64,000 nucleotides of DNA from Kazachstania africana CBS 2517 (GCF_000304475.1 NC_018941.1:248001-312000); one strand, 5' to 3'; shown: positions 20,184 to 31,440, counted from the first letter of the stretch. A program made the numbers and translations. Notes: generated by a model not told the origin, from the sequence alone.

Positions 20184-21149
20184 ATGGACATTTCACCAAC
20201 TCCAAAGAGATATAATTCGAGGTATGGTCTGGAAAACGATCGTTATTTCAAAGATAGTAATTATCATTTCACCGATCCATTATCCAAAAAGCCGTATTCT
20301 AGATATGGATATAAAAACAATCTTGATAGTATAATCCCCCCTGAATATAAGCAAACAAGTCAAAAAATGGAAGATTTGATATACCAACTGAGTCATGCAC
20401 ATGCTACAATTGATGCCAAAAATGTTGAAATAGATAATTTGAAAAGATCAATTAGTAGACTAGAATCCGAAGTAGATCAGTTAAAAGGCCAACTTGATAG
20501 AACCAAATCTTCTGCTACTACACTGAGGGAAAAGTTGGAAAAATATAATAATCTATACCATAAGGCGCAAGATGAAATTAAAAAATTGCAAGATGAAAAT
20601 TATGAAAAGGAACTTGAACAAAATGACTATATTCAATTAAATAAACGGAGGAGTAATCATCATTATACAATGGAAAGCCCTAAAGCTGAAGAACCTCTCA
20701 CGGATAATGAAGAGATATTTGCTCAATTAGGACATAGGATTCACGATCTAGTTTTAACTTCATCATCGTCGACAAAGCCTGGAAGCCAGATTCCATCAAA
20801 CTCCAGCGAAAAAACCGCTGTGGATTCAGTAACAGCTTCAGAATATGAGTCTATTCTAAGAGATAATGCTATGTTAAAAAAAATGGAAGAACAAGTGCAC
20901 GATTTTTTACAGTTATTAGCGACAAAGCAAGATAACGATCAACGAAAGACGTCTTTACAACGTCAACTTGCAGAAATGAAGCAACTATTAGATAATGGCA
21001 GTAACATTAATAATGATACCAGTCATTCCAACATTAATGCTGCAAAAATTCCTTTAGTGCCTCCTACCAAACTCGATATTGATAGTGATGGCCAAAAGAG
21101 GTTTGCGCAAAGAAAGGCGAGTATATTCAATACACCCGCAAAACCATGA
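20184..21149 (+). CDS. SPC42: Spindle pole body central plaque component
   Basis: 321 residues against 363 in S. cerevisiae. Spc42 forms the crystalline central layer of the spindle pole body and is needed for its duplication. Evidence: N-terminal SPTPKRYNSRY, nearly identical to the S. cerevisiae start; a central coiled coil at about 55-150 (KMEDLIYQLSHAHATIDAKN onwards); a shorter C-terminal coil (about 225-270, ENAMLKKMEEQVHDF and LQRQLAEMKQLL); and a C-terminal FNTPAKP. The frame is open from a TTG at 20166, but the first ATG is at 20184. An MCB element lies upstream. Position between PHD1 and VPS24 matches S. cerevisiae. Confidence 0.93.
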   Translation: MDISPTPKRYNSRYGLENDRYFKDSNYHFTDPLSKKPYSRYGYKNNLDSIIPPEYKQTSQKMEDLIYQLSHAHATIDAKNVEIDNLKRSISRLESEVDQLKGQLDRTKSSATTLREKLEKYNNLYHKAQDEIKKLQDENYEKELEQNDYIQLNKRRSNHHYTMESPKAEEPLTDNEEIFAQLGHRIHDLVLTSSSSTKPGSQIPSNSSEKTAVDSVTASEYESILRDNAMLKKMEEQVHDFLQLLATKQDNDQRKTSLQRQLAEMKQLLDNGSNINNDTSHSNINAAKIPLVPPTKLDIDSDGQKRFAQRKASIFNTPAKP

Positions 21150-21329
21150 ATGGATCACTAATATATGGATACTAATAAATATATAATATAGTGGAATAAA
21201 TAGTTGTAATTTTTACGAAGGATCATGACCTCAAATTAGAGAGACTTACTCAGTTCGAGTCAGAACCTGAAATATGAAATGGACAAGTAAGCTACTATGA
21301 AAAAAAAGTTTTGTAAATTAATTAATGCA

Positions 21330-21401
21330 CTCCGATACGGGGAGTCGAACCCCGGTCTCCACGGTGAAAGCGTGATGTGATAGCCGTTACACTATATCGG
21401 A
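21330..21401 (-). tRNA. tRNA-Glu (anticodon UUC)
   Basis: 72-nt tRNA on minus. It starts TCCGATATAGTGTAACGG (acceptor and box A), has the anticodon loop CTTTCAC with TTC, box B GGTTCGACTCC, and ends with the CGGAG acceptor and discriminator. It reads like the S. cerevisiae tRNA-Glu(UUC). No intron. Plus-strand A-runs at 21300-21307 give the minus-strand T-run terminator. Confidence 0.97.
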
Positions 21402-22152
21402 TATGATTTTATATTTTTTTATGAAATATCCTATCTACTTTTGTTACGTTCATTATTCTTCGACATCCTTCCCTTCAAAGTGTATAAACTCTTGTTCTTG
21501 TTCACAAAGTATCCTAATTGGTCGATATTGTTCTCTCTGGAATGTACATAAATTAATGAAGGTAGGGAAATAATCCAGAAAGTTTTGTTCTTATTTCATC
21601 TTTTATATAATGATTGGATTTAATCCGATTCTATCAAGAATCGATTCCTAATGAATTTGTTGATGGAATTGTTTCATACGTAATCCATCACAGCTTCGTC
21701 TGAGTGAGATTAATGGAATCTATAGTACTGGACTTCTGCTCAAGGTTTTTCTAGATTACAAACAGTACTTTAGCTATTCATCCCAAATATTCTCTAGTAT
21801 CGAGACTTAGCATCATCTAGCTTTGCGTAGCATTATCTAGGATCTCCAGCATTTTCCGCACAAATATCACTCACGGTAACTGGATTATGAATGCTCTTGC
21901 AATTTTTGCTCTTAATTGTCTCATCATACCAATATAAAATTCTCCGTCTCCCGATTTCTGAACCGACGGTGAAAAGAGAAGAAAAGTTGCTTTTATTGCA
22001 GGGCGAAACAGACAGTGAAAGAGCTTAAAGAAAACTGAAGCTGTGGTTACCATATTAGAAATAAAGGAAGAATAGTTCGGATCTACTACGACATTATAAA
22101 CAATCAAAGGCCCTGTTCTACGTCAAATTACTAGATCAACGACTGAGGAAAA
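21402..22152. other. Spacer between tRNA-Glu and VPS24
   Basis: 750 bp without a convincing gene. It holds the upstream flank of the minus-strand tRNA and the VPS24 promoter. Such tRNA flanks often collect Ty elements; I see no intact long terminal repeat, only A+T-rich sequence with vague LTR-like words near 21610-21660. A 78-codon minus frame (21871-22107) has no recognisable family. Confidence 0.5.
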
Positions 22153-22854
22153 ATGGATTATTTCAAGAAGAGTCTATGGGGACCAGATCCTAAGGAGCAA
22201 CATAGAAAAATTAAATCTGTATTGAGAAAAAATGGTAGAAATATTGATAGACAGTTGCACGACTTAACAGTACTACAGAATAAGACAAAACAGCTGATAA
22301 AGAAATCTGCTAAGACGGGCGATTTCAAGTCCACTAGATTATATGCAAAGGAGTTATATCAGATAAATAAACAACATGATAGAATATATACTTCAAGGGC
22401 ACAATTGAATTCAATCAGCATGAAGATAGAAGAAGCATACCAGATGAAACAGATAGCTAATCAAATGGCAACGAGTACGGCTATTGTCAGTGAAGTTAAT
22501 TCTCTGGTCAGGATTCCACAATTGCAAAGTACAATGGTTGAGCTAGAGAAAGAGTTGATGAAGGCCGGTATAATAAGTGAGATGGTAGATGATACTTTAG
22601 AAACGTTGAGCGAGGATGAGGAAGGCATCGATGAAGAAGTCGACGCTGAGGTTAACAAAATTATTGAGGAATTTACCAATGAGAAATTCTCGAAAGTCAA
22701 CAATATTCCTGAAGTCGAGTTACCACTTGCTAGCGCTCAAGAACAAGAAAAGCAGCAAGAACAACAACAACCTATTGCAGAAGATGCAATTGATGAAGAG
22801 GCTGATAAAATGTTGAACGATATGAGAGAACGGTTGAAAGCCCTACAGAATTAA
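22153..22854 (+). CDS. VPS24: ESCRT-III subunit Vps24 (CHMP3)
   Basis: 233 residues against 224 in S. cerevisiae. Snf7-family ESCRT-III subunit that works with Vps2 in multivesicular body sorting on endosomes. The basic N-terminal core is very well conserved (MDYFKKSLWGPDPKEQHRKI, NKTKQLIKKSAKTGD). It continues with helices including ELEKELMKAGIISEMVDDTLE, then an acidic, Gln-rich linker at about 150-210. The C-terminal helix EADKMLNDMRERLKAL is the MIT-interacting motif that binds Vps4. It lies after SPC42 as in S. cerevisiae. Confidence 0.97.
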   Translation: MDYFKKSLWGPDPKEQHRKIKSVLRKNGRNIDRQLHDLTVLQNKTKQLIKKSAKTGDFKSTRLYAKELYQINKQHDRIYTSRAQLNSISMKIEEAYQMKQIANQMATSTAIVSEVNSLVRIPQLQSTMVELEKELMKAGIISEMVDDTLETLSEDEEGIDEEVDAEVNKIIEEFTNEKFSKVNNIPEVELPLASAQEQEKQQEQQQPIAEDAIDEEADKMLNDMRERLKALQN

Positions 22855-23381
22855 TCAAGTCGCATGAATTAATTATTTCACATAATGAACTAAGATAAAA
22901 GCATAAATTACATTACCATATCCTTTCCAGACATAATCTTTTGGTGGGAGGGAAGTCACAAACTTAACTGATTTCTACTGACATGAGATCGGAATTAACT
23001 ACCTGGGTCAACTTTTTTGTATTTTGAGACAGATCTATATATATATATATATAACTATATTATACTTACCAACTCGCGCTTGTACAGAATTTTCTCGACA
23101 ATTATTGGAGAACCACACTTTCTACTCTCTTTTCTTGATTGCGGTGACTGATGGTTAAGTATATGAGGCCTTAATAGTTATCCCTGCATAATTCACCGAC
23201 TCATAGGACTTGCATCACTAATATATGTAATTTTTCCCTCTAGCTTTCGCATTGTGGGAAATAGGAGAATTTCACTGCAATTGTAAAAGAAAAAAAATAG
23301 ACAACCCACCGTAATACAAAGTATATCAAAAGTAGACCTAGGTATTGGTTTACTATAGACTAAGAAACACTTTACACAGCA
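22855..23381. other. Spacer VPS24-PTM1; NFU1 absent
   Basis: In S. cerevisiae the NFU1 gene (YKL040C) lies here. I find no NFU-like frame on either strand in these 527 bp. A (TA)9 tract occupies 23036-23053. A TAGTTTACTATAG-like A+T stretch precedes PTM1. The 68-codon minus frame at 23193-23399 is not a known protein. Confidence 0.6.
23036..23053. repeat. (TA)9 microsatellite
   Basis: Uninterrupted TA dinucleotide repeat of 18 nt in the VPS24-PTM1 spacer. Confidence 0.9.
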
Positions 23382-24953
23382 ATGATTATATATAATCACC
23401 TCTTTGTGCTTCTCGCTGCTACATTTTTCTCATTTGTACAATGTAATAAAGAAACAATTAATCAAAAGAACTACGAAGTATGTTCAGGAATGTATTCAGC
23501 CGAAGACTGGCACGGGAAAGTCGATCCTTATATCTCATTCAACCTGAAGAAGATAAGTGGAGATGGCAGTACAATTGTAGCTATTTATGATTTTCAGGAT
23601 TTCGAGCATCTAGGTGTCGAACTAGATGATGGGGAGCGTCACTATATTTGTGACGATTACGCTTTGGAAATGGGTTATTGTGATGTTGAGCAAAGTGGTC
23701 AATTCATAATTACTGATGTTGTCTATGATCCTTGGACTAAAACTAACAAGACCCTGGTCAATCCAATTGTAACCTTTACGCAAAGTGCTGTTGGTCTACA
23801 TGATAAGAAGTACCCTATTACAAAGACGGGGTTCTACTGTGTTACTGCTTTCGAATCCACATATGATATGAAATTCAATGCAGTTGTAAATTTTAGAAAC
23901 GCATATGGTCAATTAGCTGGATCTGAAATTAATAAATTACCTTTGTATGGATTATTAGCAATCGGTTATGTTATTGCAATGGCATTATATTCGTTTGCTT
24001 TCTGGAAACACAAACATGAATTATTACCTTTACAAAAATACCTTTTGGCTTTCTATGTGTTCTTAACTGCTGAAACAATCTTTGTATGGGCTTATTACGA
24101 CATTAAAAATGAAAAAGGTGATACTGCTGGAACAAAAGTTTATATGGTACTTTTATCAATCTTAACTGGTGGTAAAGTCACTTTCTCCTTCTTCCTATTA
24201 TTGATTATTGCGTTAGGTTACGGTATTGTCTATCCAAAACTAAACAAAACATTAATGAGACGTTGTCAAATCTACGCTGCATTAAGTTACTGTGTCTGTA
24301 TTGCCTTCTTGATTCAAAGTTATTTAGCTGATCCAGAAAATCCATCCTCATTGATTTTAATAACATTTATCCCATTAGCGTTATCTATGTTTGCTTTTTA
24401 CTTTATGATTATTAGATCCATGACAAACACAGTCAAATATTTGAAGGAACAAAGACAAATTGTTAAGCTTAATATGTACAGAAAATTGTTACTAATCATC
24501 TATGGGTCATTGTTAATCATGTTACTAGGATTTGTAGTCACTTCATTCATTTTTATGGGAAGAAATACGATAGACATGATTGAAAAAGATTGGAGATCAA
24601 GATTTTTCTTTACAGATTTCTGGCCAACATTAGTTTATTTCTGTGTTTTCGTGTTGTTATCCTTTATTTGGAGACCAACTGATACATCATATATGTTAGC
24701 TGTATCTCAGCAACTACCTACTGACCCAGAAAATGTTGCTGATTTCGATCTAAGTGATTTACAGTCACTGGGAGAACCATTGGCGTCCGACTTAGAAGAT
24801 GAACACGATAATATGAGTATTATAACAGAAGAACAGCAACTACCGGGTAGAAACAATGCTACTTCGAATCAGCCACAAGATAATCACTTAGACCTTGATT
24901 TTTCAGACGAAGAAATTAATTTAAGTGATGACGAACATCATCATAATAGATGA
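23382..24953 (+). CDS. PTM1: Golgi seven-transmembrane protein (GOST/lung-7TM family)
   Basis: 523 residues, matching S. cerevisiae Ptm1, a protein of late-Golgi-derived vesicles with unknown biochemical function. Visible: a signal peptide at 1-21 ending FVQC; a luminal domain at about 22-185 with paired Cys (YEVC, HYIC, GYCDV, FYCV); seven hydrophobic helices from about 190 to 430, including [20 protein letters not shown] and [18 protein letters not shown]; and an acidic, Ser-rich cytosolic tail (about 445-523) rich in DLS/DDE motifs that may serve in sorting. Its start codon lies inside a 16-bp perfect palindrome (23383-23398). Confidence 0.95.
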   Translation: MIIYNHLFVLLAATFFSFVQCNKETINQKNYEVCSGMYSAEDWHGKVDPYISFNLKKISGDGSTIVAIYDFQDFEHLGVELDDGERHYICDDYALEMGYCDVEQSGQFIITDVVYDPWTKTNKTLVNPIVTFTQSAVGLHDKKYPITKTGFYCVTAFESTYDMKFNAVVNFRNAYGQLAGSEINKLPLYGLLAIGYVIAMALYSFAFWKHKHELLPLQKYLLAFYVFLTAETIFVWAYYDIKNEKGDTAGTKVYMVLLSILTGGKVTFSFFLLLIIALGYGIVYPKLNKTLMRRCQIYAALSYCVCIAFLIQSYLADPENPSSLILITFIPLALSMFAFYFMIIRSMTNTVKYLKEQRQIVKLNMYRKLLLIIYGSLLIMLLGFVVTSFIFMGRNTIDMIEKDWRSRFFFTDFWPTLVYFCVFVLLSFIWRPTDTSYMLAVSQQLPTDPENVADFDLSDLQSLGEPLASDLEDEHDNMSIITEEQQLPGRNNATSNQPQDNHLDLDFSDEEINLSDDEHHHNR

Positions 24954-25613
24954 AATCGGACAACACAAAAACGAACAAAAAATGTAAAGTCTATTGTAAA
25001 TTACAACTCAAGACGATAAGCTCAAATATGTATATGCATATATAAGTCCAAATGTGTACTTCAGTACAATATTAACGTTTATAGGATCTACTCGAACATC
25101 TCACACAACGTATATATATATATATGGAAAAATCTTGAAAAATTAAAAACCACTCAGGCACCGATCCTGCAATGTCTGTGTAAACATCTCGAACGGCAGG
25201 CGTTTGTGGTGATTCTTCTATACTCTCTGCTGCTAGACTGTCGTTCGTTTGTTTTTCAAGGCTACGTTCTCGAAACACCGACGTTGATTATCATCGTATG
25301 ATAAATTCGCTGCGCGAATACTTTGCATTTCGGACGACTCAAAATAAATCAGACAACCAACGATTACAGATAATAACAACAATTAAAACTGTCAAAGACG
25401 AAGTTATAAAATAAAAATATACCATTTACTCGGTCGACATTACCTCGTAGCAACACTATTCCTTAGGCATTCTCTATTCTTAAAAGTTTTAGCGTCTTCC
25501 ATTTCTGTTTAATAAGAATAGTAGTTCAAAGCAGTTTGTTTTTCTTTAGTATACTGGCGAATAGGGATTAGGTATAACTAGTATTAGGAGTCCTCAGATC
25601 TAATTATCAAAAG
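24954..25613. other. Spacer PTM1-RGT1
   Basis: 660 bp, the RGT1 promoter. It contains a TA-repeat tract at 25111-25125 and otherwise A+T-rich sequence. I see no gene; a 68-codon minus frame at 25072-25278 has no family resemblance. Confidence 0.55.
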
Positions 25614-28600
25614 ATGAGCACATCCGTATCCAATGCCCAGCAAGTCTCCTCGGCGCCAAGTGACTCAACCAGCGCTTTGAACATAGACGCAATTGAGTCC
25701 GCCAGAAACAACAATACGCATATGACGTCAAATACGGAGGAGGCCAATAACGCTAGTCGTTCTAGCTCGAATAAAAGAAGAACCAAAGCCTCCAGGGCTT
25801 GCGACCAATGTCGAAAGAAGAAAGTTAAATGTGATAATGGCGATGACAGGTCTGTTTGCACCAACTGTCAAAGAAACGGAGAAAAATGTACCTTCGAAAG
25901 GGTTCCACTAAAGAGAGGCCCTTCTAAAGGCTATAGTAAAAGTGGCCATAAGGGCAAAGACATTAACAATAAATCACCAGATGATATTAGAATGAGAAGA
26001 GAGTCATTCGAAAACAAATACTCTCCTTCATCTCCTGCAAGATCGAATTCTGTATTATTGCCACCATTATCGCACTACATTCCACAAAATAACTACAACA
26101 GTACTACCTCTAATAAAGGTAGTAGTTCTGGTAACATCTATACTAATATTCCTAATAATTCAGTAAGAGTTAACAGCCTTTCCACAATCCCGCCTCAAAA
26201 TAGTAACGTCAACAATAACAGCAATATATCAAACTTTGGTTTAGGCCAACAGCAGTTCTGGAAAGTTCCATACCATGAATTTCCACATCAACGGAGAGGG
26301 TCAATCGATTCACTTCCTAGCGACATATCTGTCAGAACTATGGATCCTCAACAACAAATGTTTTATTCACAACATCAGAGATCTCCATCTAGCGGAAGCC
26401 AGACAGGTAACAACTACTGGTCTTTTTTTAGAAGTGCAAACTCTGCTTCTGCATCACAGAATGATAAAAAAATTAGTAGCACTAATAGTGAACCCAGAAG
26501 ATCAAGTTCAATTCCTTCTTTATTAAGACAACCTTCAACAAATGGCCTTTTGGACCAACCTCAACTCCCACACCCTGATTCTTCGTCAACGAATCCTCAA
26601 AACTTTTCATATTCACAATTTCATCAACAACCAAACCACATTGGCCACAGTAATAATCATTCGCTTTCTGCTTTTGGTCAGTATGCAACTGCCGGATTTC
26701 AGTCCAGAAACAATTCCATCACAAGTGACGCTATGTCACCAAATGAACCAATTATGTATCAACAAAATGTGAATGCACCGCTACCGACTAATGCAACTCA
26801 AAGGCAAGACTCAAAATCATTAAGTGAAGGTAATGCCACTCCCTCAAATAGAGAAATCTCAAAAGAACAAAACAGTTCATCGCAAACCAGTAGTCCAGGT
26901 AGCAAAAATGGCACTAAGAAACGGAAAAGAAATCCCTCTTCGAGAAGATCAACAACATCAAAGGGAAGGAATTCTGTGTCGTCACTTTTGTTGAATGATA
27001 GACCAGCCAAGAGTCATTCATCTCCTGCATCAAATATTGATGCTATACATGACACTTCTTCCACTGCAACTTCGGTAAATAACACCAAATCAAGTTCAAG
27101 ACATACAATGATTTATGGGCAAATCTCAGATGTCGATTTGATCGATCTATATTATGAATTTATTCATATTGGTCTGCCCATAATACCTTTAAACAAAAAA
27201 ACATTAACAAATGACATCTTGCTAGTTAATACACAACCGATATCTGCCATTCATGAGCTGAATAATTATGTTATTTTATGGTTTAGAAATTCATTGGAGC
27301 TACTAATCAAGATCGCCATCAAACAAGACAAAAATATTCCTTCTTTTTTTAACTCATTTGAGCCAACCATAGATGACACCAGTATTAGTAAGGCAAACAA
27401 TGCAAGTATAAGTAAGAACAGTGGTAATAACGATGAATCAAAGGCGAAATTGGATTCCGAAACCCAGAGCTTTTTCATATCGACGTTAAATGAATGCTTC
27501 CAAAAAATAGTCGATATCCATCCAAAACTGAGGGAGCACGACGACGAGATATCTCCAAAGATAAAAGTAATCTATCTATCAACTTTTATTATATTGAATT
27601 ATGTTCTCTCTTTTGTTGGTCATGATAATTCCTTTGTATTAGGTATGTCAGTTACTATATTCAACGAATTCAAGCTTTACAAGTTATTGTTATCCATAGG
27701 TAAACCTCAAGCTAAATCACGCACAAATAGTATCGAAACAGACGTGGACTGTTCAATACTATTTAAAAGGCTTTACGTATTATTGATAATATTTGATTCC
27801 ATCGAAAGTTGTACCTATGGCAGCCCCAAGTTATTGAATATTCCAATTCATAACACTACAGAGTTATATTTTGATAATAGCAATGGTAATAATTTTGATT
27901 CGAAATGGACAGTAGAAGAAAACCCAAATATGCTTAAGATTATTTTACAGAGTTTAAAGTTAGGAGAATTTGTTTCAGAATTGGCGATGAATAGAAAATC
28001 AATGAATAACTTCTTACTTGATAATAATGATCCAAAATGCCTAATATGGGAGCCTAAAACCCAAGTTGTCTCTGATAAAAATGATTCCAGCGATGGTTCA
28101 TTTTTTTGTTTGCCTGGCTTGTTTCACAAGCTTTTGCTTACAAAAAGGAATTTTATTAATCTCTTACTATCACTAAATGGAACAGACAATGAAAAACCCA
28201 AACTGACAATTGAATCAACGTCGAAAATATCAGATACACTTTGTGAATTGATAAATCAAATATTACAAATATTGACATCTTCAATGAGATTGAATCCTAC
28301 AAACAGCATTGATCCTAATTATAGACCGAGTGATACTAGCCAGCACTCCATGGAAAGTACTACCGAGAACAATGCAACGATGGTTCTAACTACGCCCACC
28401 CAAATCCCTACTATACCCAGTGATTTTTACCAAAGGCTTCTAGGATTATCCAAGGAAAAAGAAAGAGAATCAGATGTTGAAAAGGGAATAGTTAGCCCTT
28501 TTGCTATCCCAATAATTTATGAGTTACACAACATCATCAATATATTAAAACAATTGCCAACCCAATTAATAGGTATAATAATGAGGATGCCGCACGAATT

Positions 28601-28880
28601 TGACAATACAGCTGCCCAAAGCCAGGTTGTAAAATTGTCAAATTCAATGAATGAAGTTGTGCAAATCATGAGCTTACTAAATTTGGTCAAACCATTCAAG
28701 ATTTTTGATAATGATCTTAGTCAACGGTGTTTGTCTCCAGAGGATGACACCACCAAAGACCTAGTTATGAAGTGGAAGTTTCTGGAAAAAGGTGAGGTGA
28801 ACAAAACAGATGAATTGAATGAAAAGTTTATCGACATCGGATGGAAATTACTAGATGACTCAGAACTGGGTTGGTTTTAA
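25614..28880 (+). CDS. RGT1: Glucose-responsive Zn2Cys6 transcription factor
   Basis: 1088 residues against 1170 in S. cerevisiae. Rgt1 represses hexose-transporter (HXT) genes when glucose is absent, with Mth1/Std1 and Ssn6-Tup1, and is phosphorylated by PKA. The zinc cluster is at 63-92 with Cys at 63, 66, 73, 82, 85 and 92 (CX2CX6CX8CX2CX6C), followed by VPLKRGPSKGY as in Rgt1. A long Asn/Ser/Gln-rich region (about 100-500) holds several RRxS PKA-like sites (e.g. RRGS, RRSSS). The C-terminal half (about 500-1088) is the conserved folded middle homology region, ending DDSELGWF. It follows PTM1 as in S. cerevisiae, with AIM26 missing beyond it. Confidence 0.94.
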   Translation: MSTSVSNAQQVSSAPSDSTSALNIDAIESARNNNTHMTSNTEEANNASRSSSNKRRTKASRACDQCRKKKVKCDNGDDRSVCTNCQRNGEKCTFERVPLKRGPSKGYSKSGHKGKDINNKSPDDIRMRRESFENKYSPSSPARSNSVLLPPLSHYIPQNNYNSTTSNKGSSSGNIYTNIPNNSVRVNSLSTIPPQNSNVNNNSNISNFGLGQQQFWKVPYHEFPHQRRGSIDSLPSDISVRTMDPQQQMFYSQHQRSPSSGSQTGNNYWSFFRSANSASASQNDKKISSTNSEPRRSSSIPSLLRQPSTNGLLDQPQLPHPDSSSTNPQNFSYSQFHQQPNHIGHSNNHSLSAFGQYATAGFQSRNNSITSDAMSPNEPIMYQQNVNAPLPTNATQRQDSKSLSEGNATPSNREISKEQNSSSQTSSPGSKNGTKKRKRNPSSRRSTTSKGRNSVSSLLLNDRPAKSHSSPASNIDAIHDTSSTATSVNNTKSSSRHTMIYGQISDVDLIDLYYEFIHIGLPIIPLNKKTLTNDILLVNTQPISAIHELNNYVILWFRNSLELLIKIAIKQDKNIPSFFNSFEPTIDDTSISKANNASISKNSGNNDESKAKLDSETQSFFISTLNECFQKIVDIHPKLREHDDEISPKIKVIYLSTFIILNYVLSFVGHDNSFVLGMSVTIFNEFKLYKLLLSIGKPQAKSRTNSIETDVDCSILFKRLYVLLIIFDSIESCTYGSPKLLNIPIHNTTELYFDNSNGNNFDSKWTVEENPNMLKIILQSLKLGEFVSELAMNRKSMNNFLLDNNDPKCLIWEPKTQVVSDKNDSSDGSFFCLPGLFHKLLLTKRNFINLLLSLNGTDNEKPKLTIESTSKISDTLCELINQILQILTSSMRLNPTNSIDPNYRPSDTSQHSMESTTENNATMVLTTPTQIPTIPSDFYQRLLGLSKEKERESDVEKGIVSPFAIPIIYELHNIINILKQLPTQLIGIIMRMPHEFDNTAAQSQVVKLSNSMNEVVQIMSLLNLVKPFKIFDNDLSQRCLSPEDDTTKDLVMKWKFLEKGEVNKTDELNEKFIDIGWKLLDDSELGWF

Positions 28881-29004
28881 GTAGTTTTTGTAACATTATA
28901 TTTTCTAAGTAATGATTTTAATATCAGTTATAACAGAAGAATTTGTAAACTTTTACAGTTGCTTCTATGAATACTCATTTGCTCTCAATAGTTTAGTTTT
29001 TTAT

Positions 29005-29010
29005 CACGTG
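29005..29010. promoter_or_regulatory. CACGTG E-box before TUL1
   Basis: CACGTG core (Cbf1/Pho4-type) in ATCACGTGAT context, about 145 bp before the TUL1 ATG. Confidence 0.5.
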
Positions 29011-29154
29011 ATCGATCGATTTTGAATATTATTAACATCGGAATCTCCAAGCAGCGAACAGGTTATCAGCAAGAAGCAATCATATATTTATAACAGAGAG
29101 AGTAAATTGGCTGTGTATAAGTAATACTGTACATTACTGAACCGTACAAATAAG

Positions 29155-31440
29155 ATGGAAATTGATGGTAATACCCTTATATTTATCATCATCATCCTCT
29201 TTTTGTTTTTCTCTTCTCCAGGTGGTGATGGTGTATCATCTCAGTATGAATACAATCAACTACAAACGTTAAAGTCAATATACCAAAACGAATTTGACAC
29301 ATTTAAAAACTTAACGAGTACCACAAATTTTAGAAATATAACAGGATTGAAATTAAGTTATGAAGATGTCCAAGGCAATCCTGACCTAAATGCAACCTAT
29401 CCACTTAAGGGAAAGGTATACGATCATTGGTTTACCAACCAAACTTTTCAATTACTGCCTGATGAAGTGATGAATATGATAAATACTGATATCTGGAACC
29501 TTCCTTACAATTCAAAAAATCTATTCCCGCCTAATATTACTAGTACAGTGATGGGCTCTATCAAACTTCATTCCAATAATAAATATGAAAAGATAAACAT
29601 GCCAGTACCGAGATTTTATGAGCCTCCAAAGGACTTTTCAGATAATACACCACCATGGGGTGAAACGTATGTCACTGAATGGCCTAGCTATGGAGAATTA
29701 CATAACGTCACTTTCGATAGTGGTGAGCTAAACATTCAAATATCACATATTGATAAAGTTACAAGACAAATAAACTCAAACAAAAAGTATAAATTCAATA
29801 AAGAAGATGAGAATTGGAAATTATTAAGCCTTAAAATAGATTTTTTTGACAAAGCTGAAAATGAAAAACATTCAATAAATTCACTAGCAATTTACGATAT
29901 CAGAAGAGGGAGAATCCTGTCAATGACTCAAAGTGCCAAGTTTCATTCAATATTTGCATTACCTCACTACTTGAATTTTGAAAATAACGATGAAAATAAT
30001 AACGATACTGAACTAATATTCAACGAATCCAAACAACTACTAATCGATTATTGGAACGCCTCAAACTATATCGATACTTTAACTATGGGGAACTTGGAAG
30101 GTGCATATGATAATGCATATTTCAAATGTGAGTTTATGACGTTTCTACAGCTAGAGCCCTGGAATCAGTACACAAAGGAACAATTAAAACTAGTCAATGA
30201 AGAGCTAAATTGGCCCTTGGGAAGGCCTGCTAATTTGTCTGTTGTACCTCCAGTCAAAATTACAAAAGGCTTACTGTACTCACCGGATTGTGGTGTTCTA
30301 CTGAACATGGAAAATGTTAAGGGGCCAAGATATGAGCTGAAACTGAGGACCATTAGAACACACTTGTTAGCAGGAGTAGTGTTAATTGCTACTGAAATTT
30401 ACCTACTTTTGCGCCAAATGCAGCACACAAATACGCCCTCCAGTGTTAACAAAATTTCATTCTACTGCTTTTCGATGATGAATCTGGTTGATGGGTCCTT
30501 AGCCACGCTCTATTTCATTGCATCAAGTGTTATACCAGAACTTTATTTGCCACTGGTTATTAGTGCGTTTGCGTCATTTATACTCGCATCGATTTTTGAA
30601 ACACGCTATCTGATATCAATATACGCATCCCAAATTAATGAACAATACGTTGGTGTTTTAACTTTATTACGGGGCTCAACTGCTGAAAATGACGAGGAAC
30701 GTCCAGTAGTGATACCAGATGAAGCATCGATTAGCAGTTCATTGTATGGAAGATTTTTCTTCATGTTGATAATTTTTACCTTTTTAATTCTAAGTTCAAC
30801 TTCGTGGCCACGTCAAATTAGAATGATATTTGAATACAGCGCCATTTTCATTCTCAATTCCTATTGGATTCCGCAAATCTTTAGAAATGCCGTCAAAGGC
30901 ATACCTTCCAGACGTAGGAGAAGAAGAGATAGTAACACTGTGATGACAAGGAGGCAAAACAAAACTCCATTACTATGGAAGTTTATCATTGGAACAACGA
31001 TAATAAGGGCGCTTCCTGTAATTTACGTGTTTACATATTCTTCAAACGTTTTTAGACATCATAAGGATGTGAGATTTGCAGTATTATTATCACTATGGCT
31101 CTTGTTCCAAATCACAATGTTATACACACAAGACATTTTAGGCTCAAGGTGGTTTTTACCAAGGCATGCAATACCGGAAGGCTACTCTTACTTCAAAGCT
31201 ATATCATCCCAGCATTTGATGGAACACGGGCAAACAAGCGAAGTGAATACAGTAGATTGCTCAATTTGTATGTCTGAAATCCCTGTTTATGTAGAAGAGC
31301 TTCCAGAAACCCACAAAGTTGATCAACATAGTTATATGGTTACACCATGCAATCACATCTTCCACACCTCTTGTCTGGAGAATTGGATGAGCTATAAGTT
31401 ACAATGTCCTGTATGTAGAGCACCTTTACCACCACTTTAG
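29155..31440 (+). CDS. TUL1: Transmembrane RING ubiquitin ligase (Dsc complex)
   Basis: 761 residues against 758 in S. cerevisiae. Golgi/endosomal E3 ligase of the Dsc complex, which ubiquitinates misplaced membrane proteins and sends them to vacuolar sorting. Visible: an N-terminal signal-anchor (TLIFIIIILFLFFSSPGGDG), then a large luminal domain to about 395. Multiple membrane segments follow (about 400-420, 440-480, 525-550, 565-585, 615-640, 650-670). A C-terminal RING-H2 (about 700-761) has CSICMSEI, CNHIFHTSC and CPVC and ends PLPPL, as in S. cerevisiae. UGP1, its S. cerevisiae neighbour, is not here. Confidence 0.97.
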   Translation: MEIDGNTLIFIIIILFLFFSSPGGDGVSSQYEYNQLQTLKSIYQNEFDTFKNLTSTTNFRNITGLKLSYEDVQGNPDLNATYPLKGKVYDHWFTNQTFQLLPDEVMNMINTDIWNLPYNSKNLFPPNITSTVMGSIKLHSNNKYEKINMPVPRFYEPPKDFSDNTPPWGETYVTEWPSYGELHNVTFDSGELNIQISHIDKVTRQINSNKKYKFNKEDENWKLLSLKIDFFDKAENEKHSINSLAIYDIRRGRILSMTQSAKFHSIFALPHYLNFENNDENNNDTELIFNESKQLLIDYWNASNYIDTLTMGNLEGAYDNAYFKCEFMTFLQLEPWNQYTKEQLKLVNEELNWPLGRPANLSVVPPVKITKGLLYSPDCGVLLNMENVKGPRYELKLRTIRTHLLAGVVLIATEIYLLLRQMQHTNTPSSVNKISFYCFSMMNLVDGSLATLYFIASSVIPELYLPLVISAFASFILASIFETRYLISIYASQINEQYVGVLTLLRGSTAENDEERPVVIPDEASISSSLYGRFFFMLIIFTFLILSSTSWPRQIRMIFEYSAIFILNSYWIPQIFRNAVKGIPSRRRRRRDSNTVMTRRQNKTPLLWKFIIGTTIIRALPVIYVFTYSSNVFRHHKDVRFAVLLSLWLLFQITMLYTQDILGSRWFLPRHAIPEGYSYFKAISSQHLMEHGQTSEVNTVDCSICMSEIPVYVEELPETHKVDQHSYMVTPCNHIFHTSCLENWMSYKLQCPVCRAPLPPL

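Noticed and set aside
21600..21670. Possible Ty LTR remnant beside tRNA-Glu
   Set aside because: Only vague word similarity to delta elements; no TG...CA ends or target-site duplication found.
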